DNA from: Sacculina carcini
Lineage: Eukaryota > Arthropoda > Thecostraca > Sacculinidae
DNA: 64,000 bases
NCBI GenBank assembly: GCA_916048095.2
Contig: OU696579.1
Location: 9,508,663 to 9,572,662, forward strand
Reading direction: 5' to 3'
Shown here: one piece after another, positions 41,491-56,455 of the stretch
Layout of the letters: each line of letters opens with the position of its first letter
Position numbering within the stretch: the first letter of the stretch is position 1
Made by a program: the position numbers and the translations under genes
The notes under the pieces: model-generated
Database searches by the model: none
What the model saw: the letters and a program-made list of their open reading frames with translations, nothing else
What the model was told of the DNA's origin: nothing

Positions 41491-43645
41491 TAACACTTAG
41501 GGCACACTTAGGTAACACTTAGGTAACACTTAGGTAACACTTAGGTAACACTTAGGTAACACTTAGGTAACACTTAGGTAACACTTAGGTAACACTTAGG
41601 GCATACTTAGGTAACACTTAGGGCACACTTAGGTAACACTTAGGGCACACTTAGGTAACACTTAGGGCACACTTAGGTAACACTTAGGGCACACTTAGGG
41701 CACACTTAGGTAACACTTAGGTAACACTTAGGTAACACTTAGGTAACACTTAGGTAACACTTAGGTAACACTTAGGTAACACTTAGGTAATACTTAGGTA
41801 ACACTTAGGGCACACTTAGGTAACACTTAGGTAACACTTAGGTAACACTTAGGTAACACTTAGGTAACACTTAGGTAACACTTGGGTAACACTTAGGGCA
41901 TACTTAGGAAACACTTAGGGCACACTTAGGTAACACTTTGGGCACACTTAGGTAACACTTTGGGCACACTTAGGTAACACTTAGGGCACACTTAGGCAAC
42001 ACTTAGGCAACACTTAGGTAACACTTAGGTAACACTTAGGTAACACTTAGGTAACACTTAGGTAACACTTAGGTAACACTTAGGTAACACTTAGGTAACA
42101 CTTAGGTAACACTTAGGTAACACTTAGGGCACACTTAGGTAACACTTAGGGCACACTTAGGTAACACTTAGGGCACACTTAGGTAACACTTAGGGCACAC
42201 TTAGGTAATACTTAGGTAACACTTAGGTAACACTTAGGTAACACTTAGGTAACACTTAGGTAACACTTAGGGCATACTTAGGTAACACTTAGGGCACACT
42301 TAGGTAACACTTAGGTAACACTTAGGTAACACTTAGGGCACACTTAGGTAACACTTAGGGCACACTTAGGTAATACTTAGGTAACACTTAGGTAACACTT
42401 AGGTAACACTTAGGGCACACTTAGGTAATACTTAGGTAACACTTAGGTAACACTTAGGTAACACTTAGGTAACACTTATTTAACACTTAGGGCACACTTA
42501 GGTAACACTTAGGGCACACTTAGGTAACACTTAGGGCACACTTAGGTAACACTTAGGGCACACTTAGGGCACACTTAGGTAACACTTAGGTAACACTTAG
42601 GTAACACTTAGGTAACACTTAGGTAACACTTAGGTAACACTTAGGTAACACTTAGGTAATACTTAGGTAACACTTAGGGCACACTTAGGTAACACTTAGG
42701 TAACTTAGGTAACACTTAGGGCACACTGAGGTAACACTTAGGGCACACTTAGGTAACACTTAGGTAACACTTAGGTAACACTTAGGTAACACTTAGGTAA
42801 CACTTAGGTAACACTTAGGTAACACTTAGGTAACACTTAGGGCATACTTAGGTAACACTTAGGGCACACTTAGGTAACACTTAGGGCACACTTAGGTAAC
42901 ACTTTGGGCACACTTGGGTAACACTTTGGGCACACTTAGGTAACACTTAGGGCACACTTAGGGCACACTTAGGTAACACTTAGGTAACACTTAGGTAACA
43001 CTTAGGTAACACTTAGGTAACACTTAGGTAACTTAGGTAACACTTAGGGCACACTTAGGTAACACTTAGGGCACACTTAGGTAACACTTAGGTAACACTT
43101 AGGTAACACTTAGGTAACACTTAGGTAACACTTAGGTAACACTTAGGTAACACTTAGGTAACACTTAGGGCACACTTAGGTAACACTTAGGGCACACTTA
43201 GGTAACACTTAGGTAACACTTAGGGCACACTTAGGTAACACTTAGGGCACACTTAGGTAACACTTAGGGCACACTTAGGGCACACTTAGGCAACACTTAG
43301 GTAACACTTAGGTAACACTTAGGTAACACTTAGGTAACACTTGGGTAACACTTAGGGCATACTTAGGTAACACTTAGGGCACACTTAGGTAACACTTTGG
43401 GCACACTTAGGTAACACTTTGGGCACACTTAGGTAACACTTAGGGCACACTTAGGTAACACTTAGGTAACACTTAGGGCACACTTAGGTAACACTTGGGG
43501 CACACTTAGGGCACACTTAGGTAACACTTAGGTAACACTTGGGTAACACTTAGGTAACACTTAGGGCACACTTAGGTAACACTTAGGGCACACTTAGGTA
43601 ACACTTAGGAAACACTTAGGTAACACTTAGGTAACACTTAGGTAA
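41405..43645 (+). repeat. HOR segment B1, copy 2
   Basis: Second copy of 35,250-37,490: CTGAGG 41485 and 42726, GGGCATAC 41599, 42270 and 43355, TTAGGAAAC 43607. After that it reaches a 9-bp unit 55 bp (five units) earlier than copy 1 does, and the copies part. Confidence 0.8.
42475..42731 (+). repeat. TATTTAAC-CTGAGG cassette 4
   Basis: Spacing 251 bp (42475 to 42726). Counterpart of cassette 2 at an offset of 6,155. Confidence 0.85.
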
Positions 43646-45535
43646 CTTAGGTAACACTTAGGGCACACTTAGGGCACACTTAGGTAACACTTAGGTAACA
43701 CTTAGGGCACACTTAGGTAACACTTAGGTAACACTTTGGGCACACTTGGGTAACACTTTGGGCACACTTAGGTAACACTTAGGGCACACTTAGGTAACAC
43801 TTAGGTAACACTTAGGGCACACTTAGGTAACACTTGGGGCACACTTAGGGCACACTTAGGTAACACTTAGGTAACACTTAGGTAACACTTAGGGCACACT
43901 TAGGTAACACTTAGGGCACACTTAGGGCACACTTAGGTAACACTTAGGTAACACTTAGGTAAGACTTAGGTAACACTTAGGTAACACTTAGGTAACACTT
44001 AGGTAACACTTAGGTAACACTTAGGGCATACTTAGGTAACACTTAGGGCACACTTAGGTAACACTTAGGGCACACTTAGGTAACACTTTGGGCACACTTG
44101 GGTAACACTTTGGGCACACTTAGGTAACACTTAGGGCACACTTAGGTAACACTTAGGTAACACTTAGGGCACACTTAGGTAACACTTGGGGCACACTTAG
44201 GGCACACTTAGGTAACACTTAGGTAACACTTAGGTAACACTTAGGGCACACTTAGGTAACACTTTGGGCACACTTAGGTAACACTTTGGGCACACTTAGG
44301 TAACACTTAGGGCACACTTAGGTAACACTTAGGTAACACTTAGGTAACACTTAGGTAACACTTAGGTAACTTAGGTAACACTTAGGGCACACTTAGGTAA
44401 CACTTAGGGCACACTTAGGTAACACTTAGGTAACACTTAGGTAACACTTAGGTAACACTTAGGTAACACTTAGGTAACACTTAGGTAACACTTAGGTAAC
44501 ACTTAGGTAACACTTAGGGCACACTTAGGTAACACTTAGGTAACACTTAGGTAAGACTTAGGTAACACTTAGGTAACACTTAGGTAACACTTAGGTAACA
44601 CTTAGGTAACACTTAGGGCATACTTAGGTAACACTTAGGGCACACTTAGGTAACACTTAGGGCACACTTAGGTAACACTTTGGGCACACTTGGGTAACAC
44701 TTTGGGCACACTTAGGTAACACTTAGGGCACACTTAGGTAACACTTAGGGCACACTTAGGGCACACTTAGGTAACACTTAGGTAACACTTAGGTAACACT
44801 TAGGTAACACTTAGGTAACACTTAGGTAACACTTAGGTAACACTTAGGTAATACTTAGGTAACACTTAGGGCACACTTAGGTAACACTTAGGTAACACTT
44901 AGGTAACACTTAGGTAACACTTAGGTAACACTTAGGTAACACTTGGGTAACACTTAGGGCATACTTAGGAAACACTTAGGGCACACTTAGGTAACACTTT
45001 GGGCACACTTAGGTAACACTTTGGGCACACTTAGGTAACACTTAGGGCACACTTAGGCAACACTTAGGCAACACTTAGGTAACACTTAGGTAACACTTAG
45101 GTAACACTTAGGTAACACTTAGGTAACACTTAGGTAACACTTAGGTAACACTTAGGTAACACTTAGGTAACACTTAGGTAACACTTAGGGCACACTTAGG
45201 TAACACTTAGGGCACACTTAGGTAACACTTAGGGCACACTTAGGTAACACTTAGGGCACACTTAGGTAATACTTAGGTAACACTTAGGTAACACTTAGGT
45301 AACACTTAGGTAACACTTAGGTAACACTTAGGGCATACTTAGGTAACACTTAGGGCACACTTAGGTAACACTTAGGTAACACTTAGGTAACACTTAGGGC
45401 ACACTTAGGTAACACTTAGGGCACACTTAGGTAATACTTAGGTAACACTTAGGTAACACTTAGGTAACACTTAGGGCACACTTAGGTAATACTTAGGTAA
45501 CACTTAGGTAACACTTAGGTAACACTTAGGTAACA

Positions 45536-45792
45536 CTTATTTAACACTTAGGGCACACTTAGGTAACACTTAGGGCACACTTAGGTAACACTTAGGGCAC
45601 ACTTAGGTAACACTTAGGGCACACTTAGGGCACACTTAGGTAACACTTAGGTAACACTTAGGTAACACTTAGGTAACACTTAGGTAACACTTAGGTAACA
45701 CTTAGGTAACACTTAGGTAATACTTAGGTAACACTTAGGGCACACTTAGGTAACACTTAGGTAACTTAGGTAACACTTAGGGCACACTGAGG
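45536..45792 (+). repeat. TATTTAAC-CTGAGG cassette 5
   Basis: Spacing 251 bp (45536 to 45787), 3,061 bp after cassette 4. Confidence 0.85.
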
Positions 45793-46846
45793 TAACACTT
45801 AGGGCACACTTAGGTAACACTTAGGTAACACTTAGGTAACACTTAGGTAACACTTAGGTAACACTTAGGTAACACTTAGGTAACACTTAGGTAACACTTA
45901 GGGCATACTTAGGTAACACTTAGGGCACACTTAGGTAACACTTAGGGCACACTTAGGTAACACTTTGGGCACACTTGGGTAACACTTTGGGCACACTTAG
46001 GTAACACTTAGGGCACACTTAGGGCACACTTAGGTAACACTTAGGTAACACTTAGGTAACACTTAGGTAACACTTAGGTAACACTTAGGTAACTTAGGTA
46101 ACACTTAGGGCACACTTAGGTAACACTTAGGGCACACTTAGGTAACACTTAGGTAACACTTAGGTAACACTTAGGTAACACTTAGGTAACACTTAGGTAA
46201 CACTTAGGTAACACTTAGGTAACACTTAGGGCACACTTAGGTAACACTTAGGGCACACTTAGGTAACACTTAGGTAACACTTAGGGCACACTTAGGTAAC
46301 ACTTAGGGCACACTTAGGTAACACTTAGGGCACACTTAGGGCACACTTAGGCAACACTTAGGTAACACTTAGGTAACACTTAGGTAACACTTAGGTAACA
46401 CTTGGGTAACACTTAGGGCATACTTAGGTAACACTTAGGGCACACTTAGGTAACACTTTGGGCACACTTAGGTAACACTTTGGGCACACTTAGGTAACAC
46501 TTAGGGCACACTTAGGTAACACTTAGGTAACACTTAGGGCACACTTAGGTAACACTTGGGGCACACTTAGGGCACACTTAGGTAACACTTAGGTAACACT
46601 TGGGTAACACTTAGGTAACACTTAGGGCACACTTAGGTAACACTTAGGGCACACTTAGGTAACACTTAGGAAACACTTAGGTAACACTTAGGTAACACTT
46701 AGGTAACTTAGGTAACACTTAGGGCACACTTAGGGCACACTTAGGTAACACTTAGGTAACACTTAGGGCACACTTAGGTAACACTTAGGTAACACTTTGG
46801 GCACACTTGGGTAACACTTTGGGCACACTTAGGTAACACTTAGGGC

Positions 46847-49678
46847 ACACTTAGGTAACACTTAGGTAACACTTAGGGCACACTTAGGTAACACTTGGGG
46901 CACACTTAGGGCACACTTAGGTAACACTTAGGTAACACTTAGGTAACACTTAGGGCACACTTAGGTAACACTTAGGGCACACTTAGGGCACACTTAGGTA
47001 ACACTTAGGTAACACTTAGGTAAGACTTAGGTAACACTTAGGTAACACTTAGGTAACACTTAGGTAACACTTAGGTAACACTTAGGGCATACTTAGGTAA
47101 CACTTAGGGCACACTTAGGTAACACTTAGGGCACACTTAGGTAACACTTTGGGCACACTTGGGTAACACTTTGGGCACACTTAGGTAACACTTAGGGCAC
47201 ACTTAGGTAACACTTAGGTAACACTTAGGGCACACTTAGGTAACACTTGGGGCACACTTAGGGCACACTTAGGTAACACTTAGGTAACACTTAGGTAACA
47301 CTTAGGGCACACTTAGGTAACACTTTGGGCACACTTAGGTAACACTTTGGGCACACTTAGGTAACACTTAGGGCACACTTAGGTAACACTTAGGTAACAC
47401 TTAGGTAACACTTAGGTAACACTTAGGTAACTTAGGTAACACTTAGGGCACACTTAGGTAACACTTAGGGCACACTTAGGTAACACTTAGGTAACACTTA
47501 GGTAACACTTAGGTAACACTTAGGTAACACTTAGGTAACACTTAGGTAACACTTAGGTAACACTTAGGTAACACTTAGGTAACACTTAGGGCACACTTAG
47601 GTAACACTTAGGGCACACTTAGGTAACACTTAGGTAACACTTAGGTAACACTTAGGGCACACTTAGGTAACACTTAGGGCACACTTAGGTAACACTTAGG
47701 GCACACTTAGGGCACACTTAGGCAACACTTAGGTAACACTTAGGTAACACTTAGGTAACACTTAGGTAACACTTGGGTAACACTTAGGGCATACTTAGGT
47801 AACACTTAGGGCACACTTAGGTAACACTTTGGGCACACTTAGGTAACACTTTGGGCACACTTAGGTAACACTTAGGGCACACTTAGGTAACACTTAGGTA
47901 ACACTTAGGGCACACTTAGGTAACACTTGGGGCACACTTAGGGCACACTTAGGTAACACTTAGGTAACACTTGGGTAACACTTAGGTAACACTTAGGGCA
48001 CACTTAGGTAACACTTAGGGCACACTTAGGTAACACTTAGGAAACACTTAGGTAACACTTAGGTAACACTTAGGTAACTTAGGTAACACTTAGGGCACAC
48101 TTAGGGCACACTTAGGTAACACTTAGGTAACACTTAGGGCACACTTAGGTAACACTTAGGTAACACTTTGGGCACACTTGGGTAACACTTTGGGCACACT
48201 TAGGTAACACTTAGGGCACACTTAGGTAACACTTAGGTAACACTTAGGGCACACTTAGGTAACACTTGGGGCACACTTAGGGCACACTTAGGTAACACTT
48301 AGGTAACACTTAGGTAACACTTAGGGCACACTTAGGTAACACTTAGGGCACACTTAGGGCACACTTAGGTAACACTTAGGTAACACTTAGGTAAGACTTA
48401 GGTAACACTTAGGTAACACTTAGGTAACACTTAGGTAACACTTAGGTAACACTTAGGGCATACTTAGGTAACACTTAGGGCACACTTAGGTAACACTTAG
48501 GGCACACTTAGGTAACACTTTGGGCACACTTGGGTAACACTTTGGGCACACTTAGGTAACACTTAGGGCACACTTAGGTAACACTTAGGTAACACTTAGG
48601 GCACACTTAGGTAACACTTGGGGCACACTTAGGGCACACTTAGGTAACACTTAGGTAACACTTAGGTAACACTTAGGGCACACTTAGGTAACACTTTGGG
48701 CACACTTAGGTAACACTTTGGGCACACTTAGGTAACACTTAGGGCACACTTAGGTAACACTTAGGTAACACTTAGGTAACACTTAGGTAACACTTAGGTA
48801 ACTTAGGTAACACTTAGGGCACACTTAGGTAACACTTAGGGCACACTTAGGTAACACTTAGGTAACACTTAGGTAACACTTAGGTAACACTTAGGTAACA
48901 CTTAGGTAACACTTAGGTAACACTTAGGTAACACTTAGGGCACACTTAGGTAACACTTAGGGCACACTTAGGTAACACTTAGGTAACACTTAGGGCACAC
49001 TTAGGTAACACTTAGGGCACACTTAGGTAACACTTAGGGCACACTTAGGGCACACTTAGGTAACACTTAGGTAACACTTAGGTAACACTTAGGTAACACT
49101 TAGGTAACACTTAGGTAACACTTAGGGCATACTTAGGTAAAACTTAGGGCACACTTAGGTAACACTTAGGGCACACTTAGGTAACACTTTGGGCACACAT
49201 GGGTAACACTTTGGGCACACTTAGGTAACACTTAGGGCACACTTAGGGCACACTTAGCTAACACTTAGGTAACACTTAGGTAACACTTAGGTAACACTTA
49301 GGTAACACTTAGGTAACACTTAGGTAACACTTAGGTAACACTTAGGTAACACTTAGGTAACACTTAGGTAACACTTAGGTAACACTTAGGTAACACTTAG
49401 GGCACACTTAGGTAACACTTAGGGCACACTTAGGTAACACTTAGGTAACACTTAGGTAACAATTAGGTAACACTTAGGTAACACTTAGGTAACACTTAGG
49501 TAACACTTAGGTAACACTTAGGGCACACTTAGGTAACACTTAGGGCACACTTAGGTAACACTTAGGTAACACTTAGGGCACACTTAGGTAACACTTAGGG
49601 CACACTTAGGTAACACTTAGAGCACACTTAGGGCACACTTAGGTAACACTTAGGTAACACTTAGGTAACACTTAGGTA
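46847..49678 (+). repeat. 2,832-bp tandem duplication, copy 1
   Basis: Matches the sequence from 49,679 onward. The offset is 2,832 at CTTGGGGC 46894, GTAAGAC 47020 and 48391 and the 9-bp unit 47431. It rises to 2,843 at the 9-bp unit 48802, 2,854 at ACATGGG 49197, and back to 2,843 at ACAATTAGG 49460 and AGAGC 49619. All shifts are whole 11-bp units. Inside, GTAAGAC repeats at 1,371 bp, so a smaller period is nested in the larger one. Confidence 0.82.
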
Positions 49679-52530
49679 ACACTTAGGTAACACTTAGGTA
49701 ACACTTAGGGCACACTTAGGTAACACTTGGGGCACACTTAGGGCACACTTAGGTAACACTTAGGTAACACTTAGGTAACACTTAGGGCACACTTAGGTAA
49801 CACTTAGGGCACACTTAGGGCACACTTAGGTAACACTTAGGTAACACTTAGGTAAGACTTAGGTAACACTTAGGTAACACTTAGGTAACACTTAGGTAAC
49901 ACTTAGGTAACACTTAGGGCATACTTAGGTAACACTTAGGGCACACTTAGGTAACACTTAGGGCACACTTAGGTAACACTTTGGGCACACTTGGGTAACA
50001 CTTTGGGCACACTTAGGTAACACTTAGGGCACACTTAGGTAACACTTAGGTAACACTTAGGGCACACTTAGGTAACACTTGGGGCACACTTAGGGCACAC
50101 TTAGGTAACACTTAGGTAACACTTAGGTAACACTTAGGGCACACTTAGGTAACACTTTGGGCACACTTAGGTAACACTTTGGGCACACTTAGGTAACACT
50201 TAGGGCACACTTAGGTAACACTTAGGTAACACTTAGGTAACACTTAGGTAACACTTAGGTAACTTAGGTAACACTTAGGGCACACTTAGGTAACACTTAG
50301 GGCACACTTAGGTAACACTTAGGTAACACTTAGGTAACACTTAGGTAACACTTAGGTAACACTTAGGTAACACTTAGGTAACACTTAGGTAACACTTAGG
50401 TAACACTTAGGTAACACTTAGGGCACACTTAGGTAACACTTAGGGCACACTTAGGTAACACTTAGGTAACACTTAGGTAACACTTAGGGCACACTTAGGT
50501 AACACTTAGGGCACACTTAGGTAACACTTAGGGCACACTTAGGGCACACTTAGGCAACACTTAGGTAACACTTAGGTAACACTTAGGTAACACTTAGGTA
50601 ACACTTGGGTAACACTTAGGGCATACTTAGGTAACACTTAGGGCACACTTAGGTAACACTTTGGGCACACTTAGGTAACACTTTGGGCACACTTAGGTAA
50701 CACTTAGGGCACACTTAGGTAACACTTAGGTAACACTTAGGGCACACTTAGGTAACACTTGGGGCACACTTAGGGCACACTTAGGTAACACTTAGGTAAC
50801 ACTTGGGTAACACTTAGGTAACACTTAGGGCACACTTAGGTAACACTTAGGGCACACTTAGGTAACACTTAGGAAACACTTAGGTAACACTTAGGTAACA
50901 CTTAGGTAACTTAGGTAACACTTAGGGCACACTTAGGGCACACTTAGGTAACACTTAGGTAACACTTAGGGCACACTTAGGTAACACTTAGGTAACACTT
51001 TGGGCACACTTGGGTAACACTTTGGGCACACTTAGGTAACACTTAGGGCACACTTAGGTAACACTTAGGTAACACTTAGGGCACACTTAGGTAACACTTG
51101 GGGCACACTTAGGGCACACTTAGGTAACACTTAGGTAACACTTAGGTAACACTTAGGGCACACTTAGGTAACACTTAGGGCACACTTAGGGCACACTTAG
51201 GTAACACTTAGGTAACACTTAGGTAAGACTTAGGTAACACTTAGGTAACACTTAGGTAACACTTAGGTAACACTTAGGTAACACTTAGGTAACACTTAGG
51301 GCATACTTAGGTAACACTTAGGGCACACTTAGGTAACACTTAGGGCACACTTAGGTAACACTTTGGGCACACTTGGGTAACACTTTGGGCACACTTAGGT
51401 AACACTTAGGGCACACTTAGGTAACACTTAGGTAACACTTAGGGCACACTTAGGTAACACTTGGGGCACACTTAGGGCACACTTAGGTAACACTTAGGTA
51501 ACACTTAGGTAACACTTAGGGCACACTTAGGTAACACTTTGGGCACACTTAGGTAACACTTTGGGCACACTTAGGTAACACTTAGGGCACACTTAGGTAA
51601 CACTTAGGTAACACTTAGGTAACACTTAGGTAACACTTAGGTAACTTAGGTAACACTTAGGGCACACTTAGGTAACACTTAGGGCACACTTAGGTAACAC
51701 TTAGGTAACACTTAGGTAACACTTAGGTAACACTTAGGTAACACTTAGGTAACACTTAGGTAACACTTAGGTAACACTTAGGTAACACTTAGGGCACACT
51801 TAGGTAACACTTAGGGCACACTTAGGTAACACTTAGGTAACACTTAGGGCACACTTAGGTAACACTTAGGGCACACTTAGGTAACACTTAGGGCACACTT
51901 AGGGCACACTTAGGTAACACTTAGGTAACACTTAGGTAACACTTAGGTAACACTTAGGTAACACTTAGGTAACACTTAGGGCATACTTAGGTAAAACTTA
52001 GGGCACACTTAGGTAACACTTAGGGCACACTTAGGTAACACTTTGGGCACACATGGGTAACACTTTGGGCACACTTAGGTAACACTTAGGGCACACTTAG
52101 GGCACACTTAGCTAACACTTAGGTAACACTTAGGTAACACTTAGGTAACACTTAGGTAACACTTAGGTAACACTTAGGTAACACTTAGGTAACACTTAGG
52201 TAACACTTAGGTAACACTTAGGTAACACTTAGGTAACACTTAGGGCACACTTAGGTAACACTTAGGGCACACTTAGGTAACACTTAGGTAACACTTAGGT
52301 AACAATTAGGTAACACTTAGGTAACACTTAGGTAACACTTAGGTAACACTTAGGTAACACTTAGGGCACACTTAGGTAACACTTAGGGCACACTTAGGTA
52401 ACACTTAGGTAACACTTAGGGCACACTTAGGTAACACTTAGGGCACACTTAGGTAACACTTAGAGCACACTTAGGGCACACTTAGGTAACACTTAGGTAA
52501 CACTTAGGTAACACTTAGGTAACACTTAGG
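49679..52530 (+). repeat. 2,832-bp tandem duplication, copy 2
   Basis: Second copy with GTAAGAC 49852 and 51223, ACATGGG 52051, GCTAAC 52111, ACAATTAGG 52303 and AGAGC 52462. Beyond the AGAGC unit it proceeds to TTGGGTAAC and GGGCATAC, whereas copy 1 runs into the next repeat. The end is approximate. Confidence 0.82.
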
Positions 52531-53250
52531 TAACACTTGGGTAACACTTAGGGCATACTTAGGTAACACTTAGGGCACACTTAGGAAACACTTAGGTAAC
52601 ACTTAGGTAACACTTAGGTAACACTTAGGTAACACTTAGGTAACACTTGGGTAACACTTAGGGCATACTTAGGAAACACTTAGGGCACACTTAGGTAACA
52701 CTTTGGGCACACTTAGGTAACACTTTGGGCACACTTAGGTAACACTTAGGGCACACTTAGGCAACACTTAGGCAACACTTAGGTAACACTTAGGTAACAC
52801 TTAGGTAACACTTAGGTAACACTTAGGTAACACTTAGGTAACACTTAGGTAACACTTAGGTAACACTTAGGTAACACTTAGGTAACACTTAGGGCACACT
52901 TAGGTAACACTTAGGGCACACTTAGGTAACACTTAGGGCACACTTAGGTAACACTTAGGGCACACTTAGGTAATACTTAGGTAACACTTAGGTAACACTT
53001 AGGTAACACTTAGGTAACACTTAGGTAACACTTAGGTAACACTTAGGTAATACTTAGGTAACACTTAGGTAACACTTAGGTAACACTTAGGTAACACTTA
53101 GGTAACACTTAGGGCACACTTAGGTAACACTTAGGGCACACTTAGGTAATACTTAGGTAACACTTAGGTAACACTTAGGTAACACTTAGGGCACACTTAG
53201 GTAATACTTAGGTAACACTTAGGTAACACTTAGGTAACACTTAGGTAACA

Positions 53251-53507
53251 CTTATTTAACACTTAGGGCACACTTAGGTAACACTTAGGGCACACTTAGG
53301 TAACACTTAGGGCACACTTAGGTAACACTTAGGGCACACTTAGGGCACACTTAGGTAACACTTAGGTAACACTTAGGTAACACTTAGGTAACACTTAGGT
53401 AACACTTAGGTAACACTTAGGTAACACTTAGGTAATACTTAGGTAACACTTAGGGCACACTTAGGTAACACTTAGGTAACTTAGGTAACACTTAGGGCAC
53501 ACTGAGG
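53251..53507 (+). repeat. TATTTAAC-CTGAGG cassette 6
   Basis: Spacing 251 bp (53251 to 53502). It matches cassette 3 at an offset of 12,017, after the longer 12,006-bp-offset match that begins near 40.4 kb. Confidence 0.85.
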
Positions 53508-55083
53508 TAACACTTAGGGCACACTTAGGTAACACTTAGGTAACACTTAGGTAACACTTAGGTAACACTTAGGTAACACTTAGGTAACACTTAGGTAACA
53601 CTTAGGTAACACTTAGGGCATACTTAGGTAACACTTAGGGCACACTTAGGTAACACTTAGGGCACACTTAGGTAACACTTTGGGCACACTTGGGTAACAC
53701 TTTGGGCACACTTAGGTAACACTTAGGGCACACTTAGGGCACACTTAGGTAACACTTAGGTAACACTTAGGTAACACTTAGGTAACACTTAGGTAACACT
53801 TAGGTAACTTAGGTAACACTTAGGGCACACTTAGGTAACACTTAGGGCACACTTAGGTAACACTTAGGTAACACTTAGGTAACACTTAGGTAACACTTAG
53901 GTAACACTTAGGTAACACTTAGGTAACACTTAGGTAACACTTAGGGCACACTTAGGTAACACTTAGGGCACACTTAGGTATCACTTAGGTAACACTTAGG
54001 GCACACTTAGGTAACACTTAGGGCACACTTAGGTAACACTTAGGGCACACTTAGGGCACACTTAGGCAACACTTAGGTAACACTTAGGTAACACTTAGGT
54101 AACACTTAGGTAACACTTGGGAAACACTTAGGGCATACTTAGGTAACACTTAGGGCACACTTAGGTAACACTTTGGGCACACTTAGGTAACACTTAGGGC
54201 ACACTTAGGTAACACTTGGGGCACACTTAGGGCACACTTAGGTAACACTTAGGTAACACTTAGGTAACACTTAGGTAACACTTAGGGCACACTTAGGTAA
54301 CACTTAGGGCACACTTAGGTAACACTTAGGTAACACTTAGGGCACACTTAGGTAACACTTAGGGCACACTTAGGTAACACTTAGGTAACACTTAGGTAAC
54401 ACTTAGGTAACACTTAGGTAACACTTAGGTAACACTTAGGTAACACTTAGGTAACACTTAGGTAACTTAGGTAACACTTAGGGCACACTTAGGTAACACT
54501 TAGGGCACACTTAGGTAACACTTAGGGCACACTTAGGTAACACTTAGGGCACACTTAGGTAACACTTAGGTAACACTTAGGTAACACTTAGGTAACACTT
54601 AGGTAACACTTAGGTAACACTTAGGTAACACTTAGGTAACACTTAGGGCACACTTAGGTAACACTTAGGGCACACTTAGGTAACACTTAGGTAACACTTA
54701 GGGCACACTTAGGGCACACTTAGGTAACACTTAGGGCACACTTAGGGCACACTTAGGCAACACTTAGGTAACACTTAGGTAACACTTAGGTAACACTTAG
54801 GTAACACTTGGGTAACACTTAGGGCATACTTAGGTAACACTTAGGGCACACTTAGGTAACACTTAGGTAACACTTAGGGCACACTTAGGTAACACTTGGG
54901 GCACACTTAGGGCACACTTAGGTAACACTTAGGTAACACTTAGGTAACACTTAGGTAACACTTAGGGCACACTTAGGTAACACTTAGGGCACACTTAGGT
55001 AACACTTAGGTAACACTTAGGGCACACTTAGGTAACACTTAGGGCACACTTAGGTAACACTTAGGTAACACTTAGGTAACACT

Positions 55084-55151
55084 TAGGCAACACTTAGGCA
55101 ACACTTAGGCAACACTTAGGCAACACTTAGGCAACACTTAGGCAACACTTA
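55084..55151 (+). repeat. Run of six TTAGGCAACAC units
   Basis: Six consecutive units, longer than any run noted in domain A. An identical run starts near 55,898, from the 814-bp tandem duplication. Elsewhere in domain B this unit is single or paired. Confidence 0.8.
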
Positions 55152-55598
55152 GGTAACACTTAGGTAACACTTAGGTAACACTTAGGTAACACTTAGGTAA
55201 CACTTAGGTAACACTTAGGTAACACTTAGGTAACACTTAGGTAACACTTAGGTAACACTTAGGGCACACTTAGGTAACACTTAGGGCACACTTAGGTAAC
55301 ACTTAGGGCACACTTAGGTAACACTTAGGGCACACTTAGGTAATACTTAGGTAACACTTAGGTAACACTTAGGTAACACTTAGGTAACACTTAGGTAATA
55401 CTTAGGTAACACTTAGGTAACACTTAGGTAACACTTAGGTAACACTTAGGTAACACTTAGGGCACACTTAGGTAACACTTAGGGCACACTTAGGTAATAC
55501 TTAGGTAACACTTAGGTAACACTTAGGTAACACTTAGGGCACACTTAGGTAATACTTAGGTAACACTTAGGTAACACTTAGGTAACACTTAGGTAACA

Positions 55599-55641
55599 CT
55601 TATTTAACACTTAGGGCACACTTAGGTAACACTTAGGGCAC
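55599..55641 (+). repeat. Truncated TATTTAAC cassette
   Basis: CTTATTTAAC at 55599 has no CTGAGG 251 bp downstream, because the 814-bp tandem duplication restarts at 55,642 and cuts the cassette. Confidence 0.8.
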
Positions 55642-56455
55642 ACTTAGGTAACACTTAGGGCACACTTAGGTAACACTTAGGTAACACTTAGGGCACACTT
55701 AGGTAACACTTGGGGCACACTTAGGGCACACTTAGGTAACACTTAGGTAACACTTAGGTAACACTTAGGTAACACTTAGGGCACACTTAGGTAACACTTA
55801 GGGCACACTTAGGTAACACTTAGGTAACACTTAGGGCACACTTAGGTAACACTTAGGGCACACTTAGGTAACACTTAGGTAACACTTAGGTAACACTTAG
55901 GCAACACTTAGGCAACACTTAGGCAACACTTAGGCAACACTTAGGCAACACTTAGGCAACACTTAGGTAACACTTAGGTAACACTTAGGTAACACTTAGG
56001 TAACACTTAGGTAACACTTAGGTAACACTTAGGTAACACTTAGGTAACACTTAGGTAACACTTAGGTAACACTTAGGGCACACTTAGGTAACACTTAGGG
56101 CACACTTAGGTAACACTTAGGGCACACTTAGGTAACACTTAGGGCACACTTAGGTAATACTTAGGTAACACTTAGGTAACACTTAGGTAACACTTAGGTA
56201 ACACTTAGGTAATACTTAGGTAACACTTAGGTAACACTTAGGTAACACTTAGGTAACACTTAGGTAACACTTAGGGCACACTTAGGTAACACTTAGGGCA
56301 CACTTAGGTAATACTTAGGTAACACTTAGGTAACACTTAGGTAACACTTAGGGCACACTTAGGTAATACTTAGGTAACACTTAGGTAACACTTAGGTAAC
56401 ACTTAGGTAACACTTATTTAACACTTAGGGCACACTTAGGTAACACTTAGGGCAC
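55642..56455 (+). repeat. 814-bp tandem duplication, copy 2
   Basis: Second copy. Its end overlaps the start of the 1,250-bp tandem duplication, so the two events are nested and their order could be worked out from which breakpoints each copy keeps. Confidence 0.85.

Larger units (their letters stand above)
54828..55641 (+). repeat. 814-bp tandem duplication, copy 1
   Basis: Matches 55,642 onward to about 56,493 at an offset of 814 (74 units). Anchors are CTTGGGGC 54895 and 55709, six TTAGGCAACAC from 55086 and 55900, TAATAC 55341/55396 and 56155/56210, and CTTATTTAAC 55599 and 56413. The identity exceeds the period, so it is head-to-tail. Confidence 0.85.
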
